Shown: one piece after another, positions 37,822 to 53,000 of the stretch | Position numbering within the stretch: the stretch's first letter is position 1 | Layout of the letters: the number at the start of each line of letters is the position of its first letter | DNA from: Tipula vernalis | Taxonomy: Eukaryota > Arthropoda > Insecta > Diptera > Tipulidae | Direction: 5' to 3' | NCBI GenBank assembly: GCA_958295665.1 | Contig: OY282558.1 | Coordinates: 457,513,995 to 457,577,994, forward strand | Length of the DNA stretch: 64,000 nucleotides | The notes under the pieces: model-generated | Database searches by the model: none | Seen by the model: only the letters and a program-made list of their open reading frames with translations | What the model was told of the DNA's origin: nothing | Position numbers and translations under genes: made by a program

Positions 37822-40327
37822 AGCTCAGCCGATTCAGAGCTGTAAAAATCCAAAATCTGCAATTGTGCTCCGATTGCAGTTCTTGACACCTCAAATGATA
37901 GGTCAGGACACCTGTAATTGCTATACCATACATTTCGTAGAAAGTTCGATTCAAAGAAAATCACCTTACTATAGCTCAGCCGATTCAGAGCTGTAAAAAT
38001 CCAAAATCTGCAATTGTGCTCCGATTGCGGTTCTTGACACCTCAAATGATAGGTCAGGACACCTGTAATTGCTATACCATACATTTCGTAGAAAGTTCGA
38101 TTCAAAGAAAATCACCTTACTATAGCTCAGCCGATTCAGAGCTGTAAAAATACAAAATCTGCAATTGTGCTCCGATTGCGGTTCTTGACACCTCAAATGA
38201 TAGGTCAGGGACACCTGTAATTGCTATACCATACATTTCGTAGAAAGTTCGATTCAAAGAAAATCACCTTACTATAGCTCAGCCGATTCAGAGCTGTAAA
38301 AATCCAAAATCTGCAATTGTGCTCCGATTGCGGTTTTTGATACCTCAAATGATAGGTCTCGGGACCTGAAATTGTTATGCCAAACCGCATTAAAATTGGT
38401 TGATTATTTCCATACATTTCACAGAAAAATCGATTCGAAGAAAATCACCTTACTATAGCTCAGCCGATTCAGAGCTGTAAAAATCCAAAATCTGCAATTG
38501 TGCTCCGATTGCGGTTTTTGATACCTCAAATGATAGGTCTCGGGACCTGTAATTGTTATGCCAAACCGCATTAAAATTGGTTGATTATTTCCATACATTT
38601 CACAGAAAAATCGATTCGAAGAAAATCACCTTACTATAGCTCAGCCGATTCAGAGCTGTAAAAATCCAAAATCTGCAATTGTGCTCCGATTGCGGTTCTT
38701 GACACCTCAAATGATAGGTCAGGACACCTGTAATTGCTATACCATACATTTCGTAGAAAGTTCGATTCAAAGAAAATCACCTTACTATAGCTCAGCCGAT
38801 TCAGAGCTGTAAAAATCCAAAATCTGCAATTGTGCTCCGATTGCGGTTTTTGATACCTCAAATGATAGGTCTCGGGACCTGAAATTGTTATGCCAAACCG
38901 CATTAAAATTGGTTGATTATTTCCATACATTTCACAGAAAAATCGATTCGAAGAAAATCACCTTACTATAGCTCAGCCGATTCAGAGCTGTAAAAATCCA
39001 AAATCTGCAATTGTGCTCCGATTGCGGTTTTTGATACCTCAAATGATAGGTCTCGGGACCTGTAATTGTTATGCCAAACCGCATTAAAATTGGTTGATTA
39101 TTTCCATACATTTCACAGAAAAATCGATTCGAAGAAATTCACCTTACTATAGCTCAGCCGATTCAGAGCTGTAAAAATCCAAAATCTGCAATTGTGCTCC
39201 GATTGCGGTTCTTGACACCTCAAATGATAGGTCAGGACACCTGTAATTGCTATACCATACATTTCGTAGAAAATTCGATTCGAAGAAAATCACCTTACTA
39301 TAGCTCAGCCGATTCAGAGCTGTAAAAATCCAAAATCTGCAATTGTGCTCCGATTGCGGTTTTTGATACCTCAAATGATAGGTCTCGGGACCTGAAATTG
39401 TTATGCCAAACCGCATTAAAATTGGTTGATTATTTCCATACATTTCACAGAAAAATCGATTCGAAGAAAATCACCTTACTATAGCTCAGCCGATTCAGAG
39501 CTGTAAAAATCCAAAATCTGCAATTGTGCTCCGATTGCGGTTCTTGACACCTCAAATGATAGGTCAGGACACCTGTAATTGCTATACCATACATTTCGTA
39601 GAAAGTTCGATTCAAAGAAAATCACCTTACTATAGATCAGCCGGTTCAGAGCTGTAAAAATCCAAAATCTGCAATTGTGCTCCGATTGCGGTTTTTGATA
39701 CCTCAAATGATAGGTCTCGGGACCTGTAATTGTTATGCCAAACCGCATTAAAATTGGTTGATTATTTCCATACATTTCACAGAAAAATCGATTCGAAGAA
39801 AATCACCTTACTATAGCTCAGCCGATTCAGAGCTGTAAAAATCCAAAATCTGCAATTGTGCTCCGATTGCGGTTTTTGATACCTCAAATGATAGGTCTCG
39901 GGACCTGTAATTGTTATGCCAAACCGCATTAAAATTGGTTGATTATTTCCATACATTTCACAGAAAAATCGATTCGAAGAAAATCACCTTACTATAGCTC
40001 AGCCGATTCAGAGCTGTAAAAATCCAAAATCTGCAATTGTGCTCCGATTGCGGTTCTTGACACCTCAAATGATAGGTCAGGACACCTGTAATTGCTATAC
40101 CATACATTTCGTAGAAAGTTCGATTCAAAGAAAATCACCTTACTATAGCTCAGCCGATTCAGAGCTGTAAAAATCCAAAATCTGCAATTGTGCTTCGATT
40201 GCGGTTTTTGATACCTCAAATGATAGGTCTCGGGACCTGTAATTGTTATGCCAAACCGCATTAAAATTGGTTGATTATTTCCATACATTTCACAGAAAAA
40301 TCGATTCGAAGAAAATCACCTTACTAT
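37822..40327 (+). repeat. 15-monomer higher-order repeat, copy 1 (2506 bp)
   Basis: The order is S, S, S', L, L, S-L-L, S-L, S-L-L, S-L. S' is 152 bp and carries AAAATACAAAATC and an extra G in GTCAGGGACACC. Seven S-type units (1058 bp) plus eight L (1448 bp) give 2506. Ordered markers are GCAGTTC in the first S, S' as above, GAAAATTCGATTCG in the S at 39151, AGATCAGCCGG in the L near 39634, and GTGCTTCG in the last L. Confidence 0.92.
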
Positions 40328-43300
40328 AGCTCAGCCGATTCAGAGCTGTAAAAATCCAAAATCTGCAATTGTGCTCCGATTGCAGTTCTTGACACCTCAA
40401 ATGATAGGTCAGGACACCTGTAATTGCTATACCATACATTTCGTAGAAAGTTCGATTCAAAGAAAATCACCTTACTATAGCTCAGCCGATTCAGAGCTGT
40501 AAAAATCCAAAATCTGCAATTGTGCTCCGATTGCGGTTCTTGACACCTCAAATGATAGGTCAGGACACCTGTAATTGCTATACCATACATTTCGTAGAAA
40601 GTTCGATTCAAAGAAAATCACCTTACTATAGCTCAGCCGATTCAGAGCTGTAAAAATACAAAATCTGCAATTGTGCTCCGATTGCGGTTCTTGACACCTC
40701 AAATGATAGGTCAGGGACACCTGTAATTGCTATACCATACATTTCGTAGAAAGTTCGATTCAAAGAAAATCACCTTACTATAGCTCAGCCGATTCAGAGC
40801 TGTAAAAATCCAAAATCTGCAATTGTGCTCCGATTGCGGTTTTTGATACCTCAAATGATAGGTCTCGGGACCTGAAATTGTTATGCCAAACCGCATTAAA
40901 ATTGGTTGATTATTTCCATACATTTCACAGAAAAATCGATTCGAAGAAAATCACCTTACTATAGCTCAGCCGATTCAGAGCTGTAAAAATCCAAAATCTG
41001 CAATTGTGCTCCGATTGCGGTTTTTGATACCTCAAATGATAGGTCTCGGGACCTGTAATTGTTATGCCAAACCGCATTAAAATTGGTTGATTATTTCCAT
41101 ACATTTCACAGAAAAATCGATTCGAAGAAAATCACCTTACTATAGCTCAGCCGATTCAGAGCTGTAAAAATCCAAAATCTGCAATTGTGCTCCGATTGCG
41201 GTTTTTGATACCTCAAATGATAGGTCTCGGGACCTGTAATTGTTATGCCAAACCGCATTAAAATTGGTTGATTATTTCCATACATTTCACAGAAAAATCG
41301 ATTCGAAGAAAATCACCTTACTATAGCTCAGCCGATTCAGAGCTGTAAAAATCCAAAATCTGCAATTGTGCTCCGATTGCGGTTCTTGACACCTCAAATG
41401 ATAGGTCAGGACACCTGTAATTGCTATACCATACATTTCGTAGAAAATTCGATTCGAAGAAAATCACCTTACTATAGCTCAGCCGATTCAGAGCTGTAAA
41501 AATCCAAAATCTGCAATTGTGCTCCGATTGCGGTTTTTGATACCTCAAATGATAGGTCTCGGGACCTGAAATTGTTATGCCAAACCGCATTAAAATTGGT
41601 TGATTATTTCCATACATTTCACAGAAAAATCGATTCGAAGAAAATCACCTTACTATAGCTCAGCCGATTCAGAGCTGTAAAAATCCAAAATCTGCAATTG
41701 TGCTCCGATTGCGGTTCTTGACACCTCAAATGATAGGTCAGGACACCTGTAATTGCTATACCATACATTTCGTAGAAAGTTCGATTCAAAGAAAATCACC
41801 TTACTATAGCTCAGCCGATTCAGAGCTGTAAAAATCCAAAATCTGCAATTGTGCTTCGATTGCGGTTTTTGATACCTCAAATGATAGGTCTCGGGACCTG
41901 TAATTGTTATGCCAAACCGCATTAAAATTGGTTGATTATTTCCATACATTTCACAGAAAAATCGATTCGAAGAAAATCACCTTACTATAGCTCAGCCGAT
42001 TCAGAGCTGTAAAAATCCAAAATCTGCAATTGTGCTCCGATTGCGGTTTTTGATACCTCAAATGATAGGTCTCGGGACCTGTAATTGTTATGCCAAACCG
42101 CATTAAAATTGGTTGATTATTTCCATACATTTCACAGAAAAATCGATTCGAAGAAAATCACCTTACTATAGCTCAGCCGATTCAGAGCTGTAAAAATCCA
42201 AAATCTGCAATTGTGCTCCGATTGCGGTTCTTGACACCTCAAATGATAGGTCAGGACACCTGTAATTGCTATACCATACATTTCGTAGAAAGTTCGATTC
42301 AAAGAAAATCACCTTACTATAGCTCAGCCGATTCAGAGCTGTAAAAATACAAAATCTGCAATTGTGCTCCGATTGCGGTTCTTGACACCTCAAATGATAG
42401 GTCAGGGACACCTGTAATTGCTATACCATACATTTCGTAGAAAGTTCGATTCAAAGAAAATCACCTTACTATAGCTCAGCCGATTCAGAGCTGTAAAAAT
42501 CCAAAATCTGCAATTGTGCTCCGATTGCGGTTTTTGATACCTCAAATGATAGGTCTCGGGACCTGAAATTGTTATGCCAAACCGCATTAAAATTGGTTGA
42601 TTATTTCCATACATTTCACAGAAAAATCGATTCGAAGAAAATCACCTTACTATAGCTCAGCCGATTCAGAGCTGTAAAAATCCAAAATCTGCAATTGTGC
42701 TCCGATTGCGGTTTTTGATACCTCAAATGATAGGTCTCGGGACCTGTAATTGTTATGCCAAACCGCATTAAAATTGGTTGATTATTTCCATACATTTCAC
42801 AGAAAAATCGATTCGAAGAAAATCACCTTACTATAGCTCAGCCGATTCAGAGCTGTAAAAATCCAAAATCTGCAATTGTGCTCCGATTGCGGTTCTTGAC
42901 ACCTCAAATGATAGGTCAGGACACCTGTAATTGCTATACCATACATTTCGTAGAAAGTTCGATTCAAAGAAAATCACCTTACTATAGCTCAGCCGATTCA
43001 GAGCTGTAAAAATCCAAAATCTGCAATTGTGCTCCGATTGCGGTTTTTGATACCTCAAATGATAGGTCTCGGGACCTGAAATTGTTATGCCAAACCGCAT
43101 TAAAATTGGTTGATTATTTCCATACATTTCACAGAAAAATCGATTCGAAGAAAATCACCTTACTATAGCTCAGCCGATTCAGAGCTGTAAAAATCCAAAA
43201 TCTGCAATTGTGCTCCGATTGCGGTTTTTGATACCTCAAATGATAGGTCTCGGGACCTGTAATTGTTATGCCAAACCGCATTAAAATTGGTTGATTATTT

Positions 43301-44705
43301 CCATACATTTCACAGAAAAATCGATTCGAAGAAAATCACCTTACTATAGCTCAGCCGATTCAGAGCTGTAAAAATCCAAAATCTGCAATTGTGCTCCGAT
43401 TGCGGTTCTTGACACCTCAAATGATAGGTCAGGACACCTGTAATTGCTATACCATACATTTCGTAGAAAATTCGATTCGAAGAAAATCACCTTACTATAG
43501 CTCAGCCGATTCAGAGCTGTAAAAATCCAAAATCTGCAATTGTGCTCCGATTGCGGTTTTTGATACCTCAAATGATAGGTCTCGGGACCTGAAATTGTTA
43601 TGCCAAACCGCATTAAAATTGGTTGATTATTTCCATACATTTCACAGAAAAATCGATTCGAAGAAAATCACCTTACTATAGCTCAGCCGATTCAGAGCTG
43701 TAAAAATCCAAAATCTGCAATTGTGCTCCGATTGCGGTTTTTGATACCTCAAATGATAGGTCTCGGGACCTGTAATTGTTATGCCAAACCGCATTAAAAT
43801 TGGTTGATTATTTCCATACATTTCACAGAAAAATCGATTCGAAGAAAATCACCTTACTATAGCTCAGCCGATTCAGAGCTGTAAAAATCCAAAATCTGCA
43901 ATTGTGCTCCGATTGCGGTTCTTGACACCTCAAATGATAGGTCAGGACACCTGTAATTGCTATACCATACATTTCGTAGAAAGTTCGATTCAAAGAAAAT
44001 CACCTTACTATAGCTCAGCCGATTCAGAGCTGTAAAAATCCAAAATCTGCAATTGTGCTTCGATTGCGGTTTTTGATACCTCAAATGATAGGTCTCGGGA
44101 CCTGTAATTGTTATGCCAAACCGCATTAAAATTGGTTGATTATTTCCATACATTTCACAGAAAAATCGATTCGAAGAAAATCACCTTACTATAGCTCAGC
44201 CGATTCAGAGCTGTAAAAATCCAAAATCTGCAATTGTGCTCCGATTGCGGTTTTTGATACCTCAAATGATAGGTCTCGGGACCTGTAATTGTTATGCCAA
44301 ACCGCATTAAAATTGGTTGATTATTTCCATACATTTCACAGAAAAATCGATTCGAAGAAAATCACCTTACTATAGCTCAGCCGATTCAGAGCTGTAAAAA
44401 TCCAAAATCTGCAATTGTGCTCCGATTGCGGTTCTTGACACCTCAAATGATAGGTCAGGACACCTGTAATTGCTATACCATACATTTCGTAGAAAGTTCG
44501 ATTCAAAGAAAATCACCTTACTATAGCTCAGCCGATTCAGAGCTGTAAAAATCCAAAATCTGCAATTGTGCTTCGATTGCGGTTTTTGATACCTCAAATG
44601 ATAGGTCTCGGGACCTGTAATTGTTATGCCAAACCGCATTAAAATTGGTTGATTATTTCCATACATTTCACAGAAAAATCGATTCGAAGAAAATCACCTT
44701 ACTAT
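40328..44705 (+). repeat. 15-monomer higher-order repeat, rearranged copy (4378 bp)
   Basis: Starts like copy 1 (S, S, S', L, L) but with a third L. It then goes S-L, S-L-L and re-enters the S, S', L, L module at 42170, followed by three S-L-L trimers and a final S-L. The GTGCTTCG L occurs three times (near 41855, 44060 and 44570). The AGATCAGCCGG L is absent. Confidence 0.85.
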
Positions 44706-47544
44706 AGCTCAGCCGATTCAGAGCTGTAAAAATCCAAAATCTGCAATTGTGCTCCGATTGCAGTTCTTGACACCTCAAATGATAGGTCAGGACACCTGTA
44801 ATTGTTATACCATACATTTCGTAGAAAGTTCGATTCAAAGAAAATCACCTTACTATAGCTCAGCCGATTCAGAGCTGTAAAAATCCAAAATCTGCAATTG
44901 TGCTCCGATTGCGGTTCTTGACACCTCAAATGATAGGTCAGGACACCTGTAATTGCTATACCATACATTTCGTAGAAAGTTCGATTCAAAGAAAATCACC
45001 TTACTATAGCTCAGCCGATTCAGAGCTGTAAAAATACAAAATCTGCAATTGTGCTCCGATTGCGGTTCTTGACACCTCAAATGATAGGTCAGGGACACCT
45101 GTAATTGCTATACCATACATTTCGTAGAAAGTTCGATTCAAAGAAAATCACCTTACTATAGCTCAGCCGATTCAGAGCTGTAAAAATCCAAAATCTGCAA
45201 TTGTGCTCCGATTGCGGTTTTTGATACCTCAAATGATAGGTCTCGGGACCTGAAATTGTTATGCCAAACCGCATTAAAATTGGTTGATTATTTCCATACA
45301 TTTCACAGAAAAATCGATTCGAAGAAAATCACCTTACTATAGCTCAGCCGATTCAGAGCTGTAAAAATCCAAAATCTGCAATTGTGCTCCGATTGCGGTT
45401 TTTGATACCTCAAATGATAGGTCTCGGGACCTGTAATTGTTATGCCAAACCGCATTAAAATTGGTTGATTATTTCCATACATTTCACAGAAAAATCGATT
45501 CGAAGAAAATCACCTTACTATAGCTCAGCCGATTCAGAGCTGTAAAAATCCAAAATCTGCAATTGTGCTCCGATTGCGGTTCTTGACACCTCAAATGATA
45601 GGTCAGGACACCTGTAATTGCTATACCATACATTTCGTAGAAAGTTCGATTCAAAGAAAATCACCTTACTATAGCTCAGCCGATTCAGAGCTGTAAAAAT
45701 CCAAAATCTGCAATTGTGCTCCGATTGCGGTTTTTGATACCTCAAATGATAGGTCTCGGGACCTGAAATTGTTATGCCAAACCGCATTAAAATTGGTTGA
45801 TTATTTCCATACATTTCACAGAAAAATCGATTCGAAGAAAATCACCTTACTATAGCTCAGCCGATTCAGAGCTGTAAAAATCCAAAATCTGCAATTGTGC
45901 TCCGATTGCGGTTTTTGATACCTCAAATGATAGGTCTCGGGACCTGTAATTGTTATGCCAAACCGCATTAAAATTGGTTGATTATTTCCATACATTTCAC
46001 AGAAAAATCGATTCGAAGAAAATCACCTTACTATAGCTCAGCCGATTCAGAGCTGTAAAAATCCAAAATCTGCAATTGTGCTCCGATTGCGGTTCTTGAC
46101 ACCTCAAATGATAGGTCAGGACACCTGTAATTGCTATACCATACATTTCGTAGAAAGTTCGATTCAAAGAAAATCACCTTACTATAGCTCAGCCGATTCA
46201 GAGCTGTAAAAATACAAAATCTGCAATTGTGCTCCGATTGCGGTTCTTGACACCTCAAATGATAGGTCAGGGACACCTGTAATTGCTATACCATACATTT
46301 CGTAGAAAGTTCGATTCAAAGAAAATCACCTTACTATAGCTCAGCCGATTCAGAGCTGTAAAAATCCAAAATCTGCAATTGTGCTCCGATTGCGGTTTTT
46401 GATACCTCAAATGATAGGTCTCGGGACCTGAAATTGTTATGCCAAACCGCATTAAAATTGGTTGATTATTTCCATACATTTCACAGAAAAATCGATTCGA
46501 AGAAAATCACCTTACTATAGCTCAGCCGATTCAGAGCTGTAAAAATCCAAAATCTGCAATTGTGCTCCGATTGCGGTTTTTGATACCTCAAATGATAGGT
46601 CTCGGGACCTGTAATTGTTATGCCAAACCGCATTAAAATTGGTTGATTATTTCCATACATTTCACAGAAAAATCGATTCGAAGAAAATCACCTTACTATA
46701 GCTCAGCCGATTCAGAGCTGTAAAAATCCAAAATCTGCAATTGTGCTCCGATTGCGGTTCTTGACACCTCAAATGATAGGTCAGGACACCTGTAATTGCT
46801 ATACCATACATTTCGTAGAAAGTTCGATTCAAAGAAAATCACCTTACTATAGATCAGCCGGTTCAGAGCTGTAAAAATCCAAAATCTGCAATTGTGCTCC
46901 GATTGCGGTTTTTGATACCTCAAATGATAGGTCTCGGGACCTGTAATTGTTATGCCAAACCGCATTAAAATTGGTTGATTATTTCCATACATTTCACAGA
47001 AAAATCGATTCGAAGAAAATCACCTTACTATAGCTCAGCCGATTCAGAGCTGTAAAAATCCAAAATCTGCAATTGTGCTCCGATTGCGGTTTTTGATACC
47101 TCAAATGATAGGTCTCGGGACCTGTAATTGTTATGCCAAACCGCATTAAAATTGGTTGATTATTTCCATACATTTCACAGAAAAATCGATTCGAAGAAAA
47201 TCACCTTACTATAGCTCAGCCGAATCAGAGCTGTAAAAATCCAAAATCTGCAATTGTGCTCCGATTGCGGTTCTTGACACCTCAAATGATAGGTCAGGAC
47301 ACCTGTAATTGCTATACCATACATTTCGTAGAAAGTTCGATTCAAAGAAAATCACCTTACTATAGCTCAGCCGATTCAGAGCTGTAAAAATCCAAAATCT
47401 GCAATTGTGCTTCGATTGCGGTTTTTGATACCTCAAATGATAGGTCTCGGGACCTGTAATTGTTATGCCAAACCGCATTAAAATTGGTTGATTATTTCCA
47501 TACATTTCACAGAAAAATCGATTCGAAGAAAATCACCTTACTAT
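44706..47544 (+). repeat. 15-monomer higher-order repeat, rearranged copy (2839 bp)
   Basis: The order is S, S, S', L, L, S-L-L, S, S', L, L, S-L-L, S-L. The S, S', L, L module occurs twice (44857 and 46035), and the S-L-L/S-L pair found between 38638 and 39482 of copy 1 is partly lost. Private changes are ATTGTTATACC in the first S (near 44802) and CCGAATC (near 47222). Confidence 0.85.
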
Positions 47545-50050
47545 AGCTCAGCCGATTCAGAGCTGTAAAAATCCAAAATCTGCAATTGTGCTCCGATTGC
47601 AGTTCTTGACACCTCAAATGATAGGTCAGGACACCTGTAATTGCTATACCATACATTTCGTAGAAAGTTCGATTCAAAGAAAATCACCTTACTATAGCTC
47701 AGCCGATTCAGAGCTGTAAAAATCCAAAATCTGCAATTGTGCTCCGATTGCGGTTCTTGACACCTCAAATGATAGGTCAGGACACCTGTAATTGCTATAC
47801 CATACATTTCGTAGAAAGTTCGATTCAAAGAAAATCACCTTACTATAGCTCAGCCGATTCAGAGCTGTAAAAATACAAAATCTGCAATTGTGCTCCGATT
47901 GCGGTTCTTGACACCTCAAATGATAGGTCAGGGACACCTGTAATTGCTATACCATACATTTCGTAGAAAGTTCGATTCAAAGAAAATCACCTTACTATAG
48001 CTCAGCCGATTCAGAGCTGTAAAAATCCAAAATCTGCAATTGTGCTCCGATTGCGGTTTTTGATACCTCAAATGATAGGTCTCGGGACCTGAAATTGTTA
48101 TGCCAAACCGCATTAAAATTGGTTGATTATTTCCATACATTTCACAGAAAAATCGATTCGAAGAAAATCACCTTACTATAGCTCAGCCGATTCAGAGCTG
48201 TAAAAATCCAAAATCTGCAATTGTGCTCCGATTGCGGTTTTTGATACCTCAAATGATAGGTCTCGGGACCTGTAATTGTTATGCCAAACCGCATTAAAAT
48301 TGGTTGATTATTTCCATACATTTCACAGAAAAATCGATTCGAAGAAAATCACCTTACTATAGCTCAGCCGATTCAGAGCTGTAAAAATCCAAAATCTGCA
48401 ATTGTGCTCCGATTGCGGTTCTTGACACCTCAAATGATAGGTCAGGACACCTGTAATTGCTATACCATACATTTCGTAGAAAGTTCGATTCAAAGAAAAT
48501 CACCTTACTATAGCTCAGCCGATTCAGAGCTGTAAAAATCCAAAATCTGCAATTGTGCTCCGATTGCGGTTTTTGATACCTCAAATGATAGGTCTCGGGA
48601 CCTGAAATTGTTATGCCAAACCGCATTAAAATTGGTTGATTATTTCCATACATTTCACAGAAAAATCGATTCGAAGAAAATCACCTTACTATAGCTCAGC
48701 CGATTCAGAGCTGTAAAAATCCAAAATCTGCAATTGTGCTCCGATTGCGGTTTTTGATACCTCAAATGATAGGTCTCGGGACCTGTAATTGTTATGCCAA
48801 ACCGCATTAAAATTGGTTGATTATTTCCATACATTTCACAGAAAAATCGATTCGAAGAAAATCACCTTACTATAGCTCAGCCGATTCAGAGCTGTAAAAA
48901 TCCAAAATCTGCAATTGTGCTCCGATTGCGGTTCTTGACACCTCAAATGATAGGTCAGGACACCTGTAATTGCTATACCATACATTTCGTAGAAAATTCG
49001 ATTCGAAGAAAATCACCTTACTATAGCTCAGCCGATTCAGAGCTGTAAAAATCCAAAATCTGCAATTGTGCTCCGATTGCGGTTTTTGATACCTCAAATG
49101 ATAGGTCTCGGGACCTGAAATTGTTATGCCAAACCGCATTAAAATTGGTTGATTATTTCCATACATTTCACAGAAAAATCGATTCGAAGAAAATCACCTT
49201 ACTATAGCTCAGCCGATTCAGAGCTGTAAAAATCCAAAATCTGCAATTGTGCTCCGATTGCGGTTCTTGACACCTCAAATGATAGGTCAGGACACCTGTA
49301 ATTGCTATACCATACATTTCGTAGAAAGTTCGATTCAAAGAAAATCACCTTACTATAGATCAGCCGGTTCAGAGCTGTAAAAATCCAAAATCTGCAATTG
49401 TGCTCCGATTGCGGTTTTTGATACCTCAAATGATAGGTCTCGGGACCTGTAATTGTTATGCCAAACCGCATTAAAATTGGTTGATTATTTCCATACATTT
49501 CACAGAAAAATCGATTCGAAGAAAATCACCTTACTATAGCTCAGCCGATTCAGAGCTGTAAAAATCCAAAATCTGCAATTGTGCTCCGATTGCGGTTTTT
49601 GATACCTCAAATGATAGGTCTCGGGACCTGTAATTGTTATGCCAAACCGCATTAAAATTGGTTGATTATTTCCATACATTTCACAGAAAAATCGATTCGA
49701 AGAAAATCACCTTACTATAGCTCAGCCGATTCAGAGCTGTAAAAATCCAAAATCTGCAATTGTGCTCCGATTGCGGTTCTTGACACCTCAAATGATAGGT
49801 CAGGACACCTGTAATTGCTATACCATACATTTCGTAGAAAGTTCGATTCAAAGAAAATCACCTTACTATAGCTCAGCCGATTCAGAGCTGTAAAAATCCA
49901 AAATCTGCAATTGTGCTTCGATTGCGGTTTTTGATACCTCAAATGATAGGTCTCGGGACCTGTAATTGTTATGCCAAACCGCATTAAAATTGGTTGATTA
50001 TTTCCATACATTTCACAGAAAAATCGATTCGAAGAAAATCACCTTACTAT
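47545..50050 (+). repeat. 15-monomer higher-order repeat, copy 4 (2506 bp)
   Basis: Same length and unit order as 37822-40327, with every ordered marker in the same place: GCAGTTC, S', GAAAATTCGATTCG, AGATCAGCCGG, GTGCTTCG. The two are 9723 bp apart with rearranged copies between them. This supports 2506 bp as the ancestral repeat of the block. Confidence 0.92.
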
Positions 50051-53000
50051 AGCTCAGCCGATTCAGAGCTGTAAAAATCCAAAATCTGCAATTGTGCTCC
50101 GATTGCGGTTCTTGACACCTCAAATGATAGGTCAGGACACCTGTAATTGCTATACCATACATTTCGTAGAAAGTTCGATTCAAAGAAAATCACCTTACTA
50201 TAGCTCAGCCGATTCAGAGCTGTAAAAATCCAAAATCTGCAATTGTGCTCCGATTGCGGTTTTTGATACCTCAAATGATAGGTCTCGGGACCTGAAATTG
50301 TTATGCCAAACCGCATTAAAATTGGTTGATTATTTCCATACATTTCACAGAAAAATCGATTCGAAGAAAATCACCTTACTATAGCTCAGCCGATTCAGAG
50401 CTGTAAAAATCCAAAATCTGCAATTGTGCTCCGATTGCGGTTTTTGATACCTCAAATGATAGGTCACGGGACCTGTAATTGTTATGCCAAACCGCATTAA
50501 AATTGGTTGATTATTTCCATACATTTCACAGAAAAATCGATTCGAAGAAAATCACCTTACTATAGCTCAGCCGATTCAGAGCTGTAAAAATCCAAAATCT
50601 GCAATTGTGCTCCGATTGCGGTTCTTGACACCTCAAATGATAGGTCAGGACACCTGTAATTGCTATACCATACATTTCGTAGAAAATTCGATTCGAAGAA
50701 AATCACCTTACTATAGCTCAGCCGATTCAGAGCTGTAAAAATCCAAAATCTGCAATTGTGCTCCGATTGCGGTTTTTGATACCTCAAATGATAGGTCTCG
50801 GGACCTGTAATTGTTATGCCAAACCGCATTAAAATTGGTTGATTATTTCCATACATTTCACAGAAAAATCGATTCGAAGAAAATCACCTTACTATAGCTC
50901 AGCCGATTCAGAGCTGTAAAAATCCAAAATCTGCAATTGTGCTCCGATTGCGGTTCTTGACACCTCAAATGATAGGTCAGGACACCTGTAATTGCTATAC
51001 CATACATTTCGTAGAAAGTTCGATTCAAAGAAAATCACCTTACTATAGATCAGCCGGTTCAGAGCTGTAAAAATCCAAAATCTGCAATTGTGCTCCGATT
51101 GCGGTTTTTGATACCTCAAATGATAGGTCTCGGGACCTGTAATTGTTATGCCAAACCGCATTAAAATTGGTTGATTATTTCCATACATTTCACAGAAAAA
51201 TCGATTCGAAGAAAATCACCTTACTATAGCTCAGCCGATTCAGAGCTGTAAAAATCCAAAATCTGCAATTGTGCTCCGATTGCGGTTTTTGATACCTCAA
51301 ATGATAGGTCTCGGGACCTGTAATTGTTATGCCAAACCGCATTAAAATTGGTTGATTATTTCCATACATTTCACAGAAAAATCGATTCGAAGAAAATCAC
51401 CTTACTATAGCTCAGCCGATTCAGAGCTGTAAAAATCCAAAATCTGCAATTGTGCTCCGATTGCGGTTTTTGATACCTCAAATGATAGGTCTCGGGACCT
51501 GTAATTGTTATGCCAAACCGCATTAAAATTGGTTGATTATTTCCATACATTTCACAGAAAAATCGATTCGAAGAAAATCACCTTACTATAGCTCAGCCGA
51601 TTCAGAGCTGTAAAAATCCAAAATCTGCAATTGTGCTCCGATTGCGGTTCTTGACACCTCAAATGATAGGTCAGGACACCTGTAATTGCTATACCATACA
51701 TTTCGTAGAAAGTTCGATTCAAAGAAAATCACCTTACTATAGATCAGCCGATTCAGAGCTGTAAAAATCCAAAATCTGCAATTGTGCTCCGATTGCGGTT
51801 TTTGATACCTCAAATGATAGGTCTCGGGACCTGTAATTGTTATGCCAAACCGCATTAAAATTGGTTGATTATTTCCATACATTTCACAGAAAAATCGATT
51901 CGAAGAAAATCACCTTACTATATATAGCTCAGCCGATTCAGAGCTGTAAAAATCCAAAATCTGCAATTGTGCTCCGATTGCGGTTCTTGACACCTCAAAT
52001 GATAGGTCAGGACACCTGTAATTGCTATACCATACATTTCGTAGAAAATTCGATTCGAAGAAAATCACCTTACTATAGCTCAGCCGATTCAGAGCTGTAA
52101 AAATCCAAAATCTGCAATTGTGCTCCGATTGCGGTTTTTGATACCTCAAATGATAGGTCTCGGGACCTGAAATTGTTATGCCAAACCGCATTAAAATTGG
52201 TTGATTATTTCCATACATTTCACAGAAAAATCGATTCGAAGAAAATCACCTTACTATAGCTCAGCCGATTCAGAGCTGTAAAAATCCATAATCTGCAATT
52301 ATGCTCCGATTGCAGTTCTTGACACCTCAAATGATAGGTCAGGACACCTGTAATTGCTATACCATACATTTCGTAGAAAGTTCGATTCAAAGAAAATCAC
52401 CTTACTATAGCTCAGCCGATTCAGAGCTGTAAAAATCCAAAATCTGCAATTGTGCTCCGATTGCGGTTTTTGATACCTCAAATGATAGGTCTCGGGACCT
52501 GTAATTGTTATGCCAAACCGCATTAAAATTGGTTGATTATTTCCATACATTTCACAAAAAATCGATTCGAAGAAAATCACCTTACTATAGCTCAGCCGAT
52601 TCAGAGCTGTAAAAATCCAAAATCTGCAATTGTGCTCCGATTGCGGTTTTTGATACCTCAAATGATAGGTCAGGACACCTGTAATTGTTATGCCAAACCG
52701 CATTAAAATTGGTTGATTATTTCCATACATTTCACAGAAAAATCGATTCGAAGAAAATCACCTTACTTTAGCTCAGCCGATTCAGAGCTGTAAAAATCCA
52801 AAATCTGCAATTGTGCTCCGATTGCGGTTTTTGATACCTCAAATGATAGGTCTCGGGACCTGTAATTGTTATGCCAAACCGCATTAAAATTGGTTGATTA
52901 TTTCCATACATTTCACAGAAAAATCGATTCGAAGAAAATCACCTTACTATAGCTCAGCCGATTCAGAGCTGTAAAAATCCAAAATCTGCAATTGTGCTCC

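Noticed and set aside
51916..51930. TA microsatellite
   Set aside because: Only two extra TA steps at a monomer joint; recorded as a joint variant and not as a separate repeat.
52299..52730. The longest open frame (143 codons, minus strand) as a gene
   Set aside because: It results from a 1-bp loss (CACAAAAAATCG) that joins frames of two adjacent monomers. The peptide is two copies of the same repeat translation.
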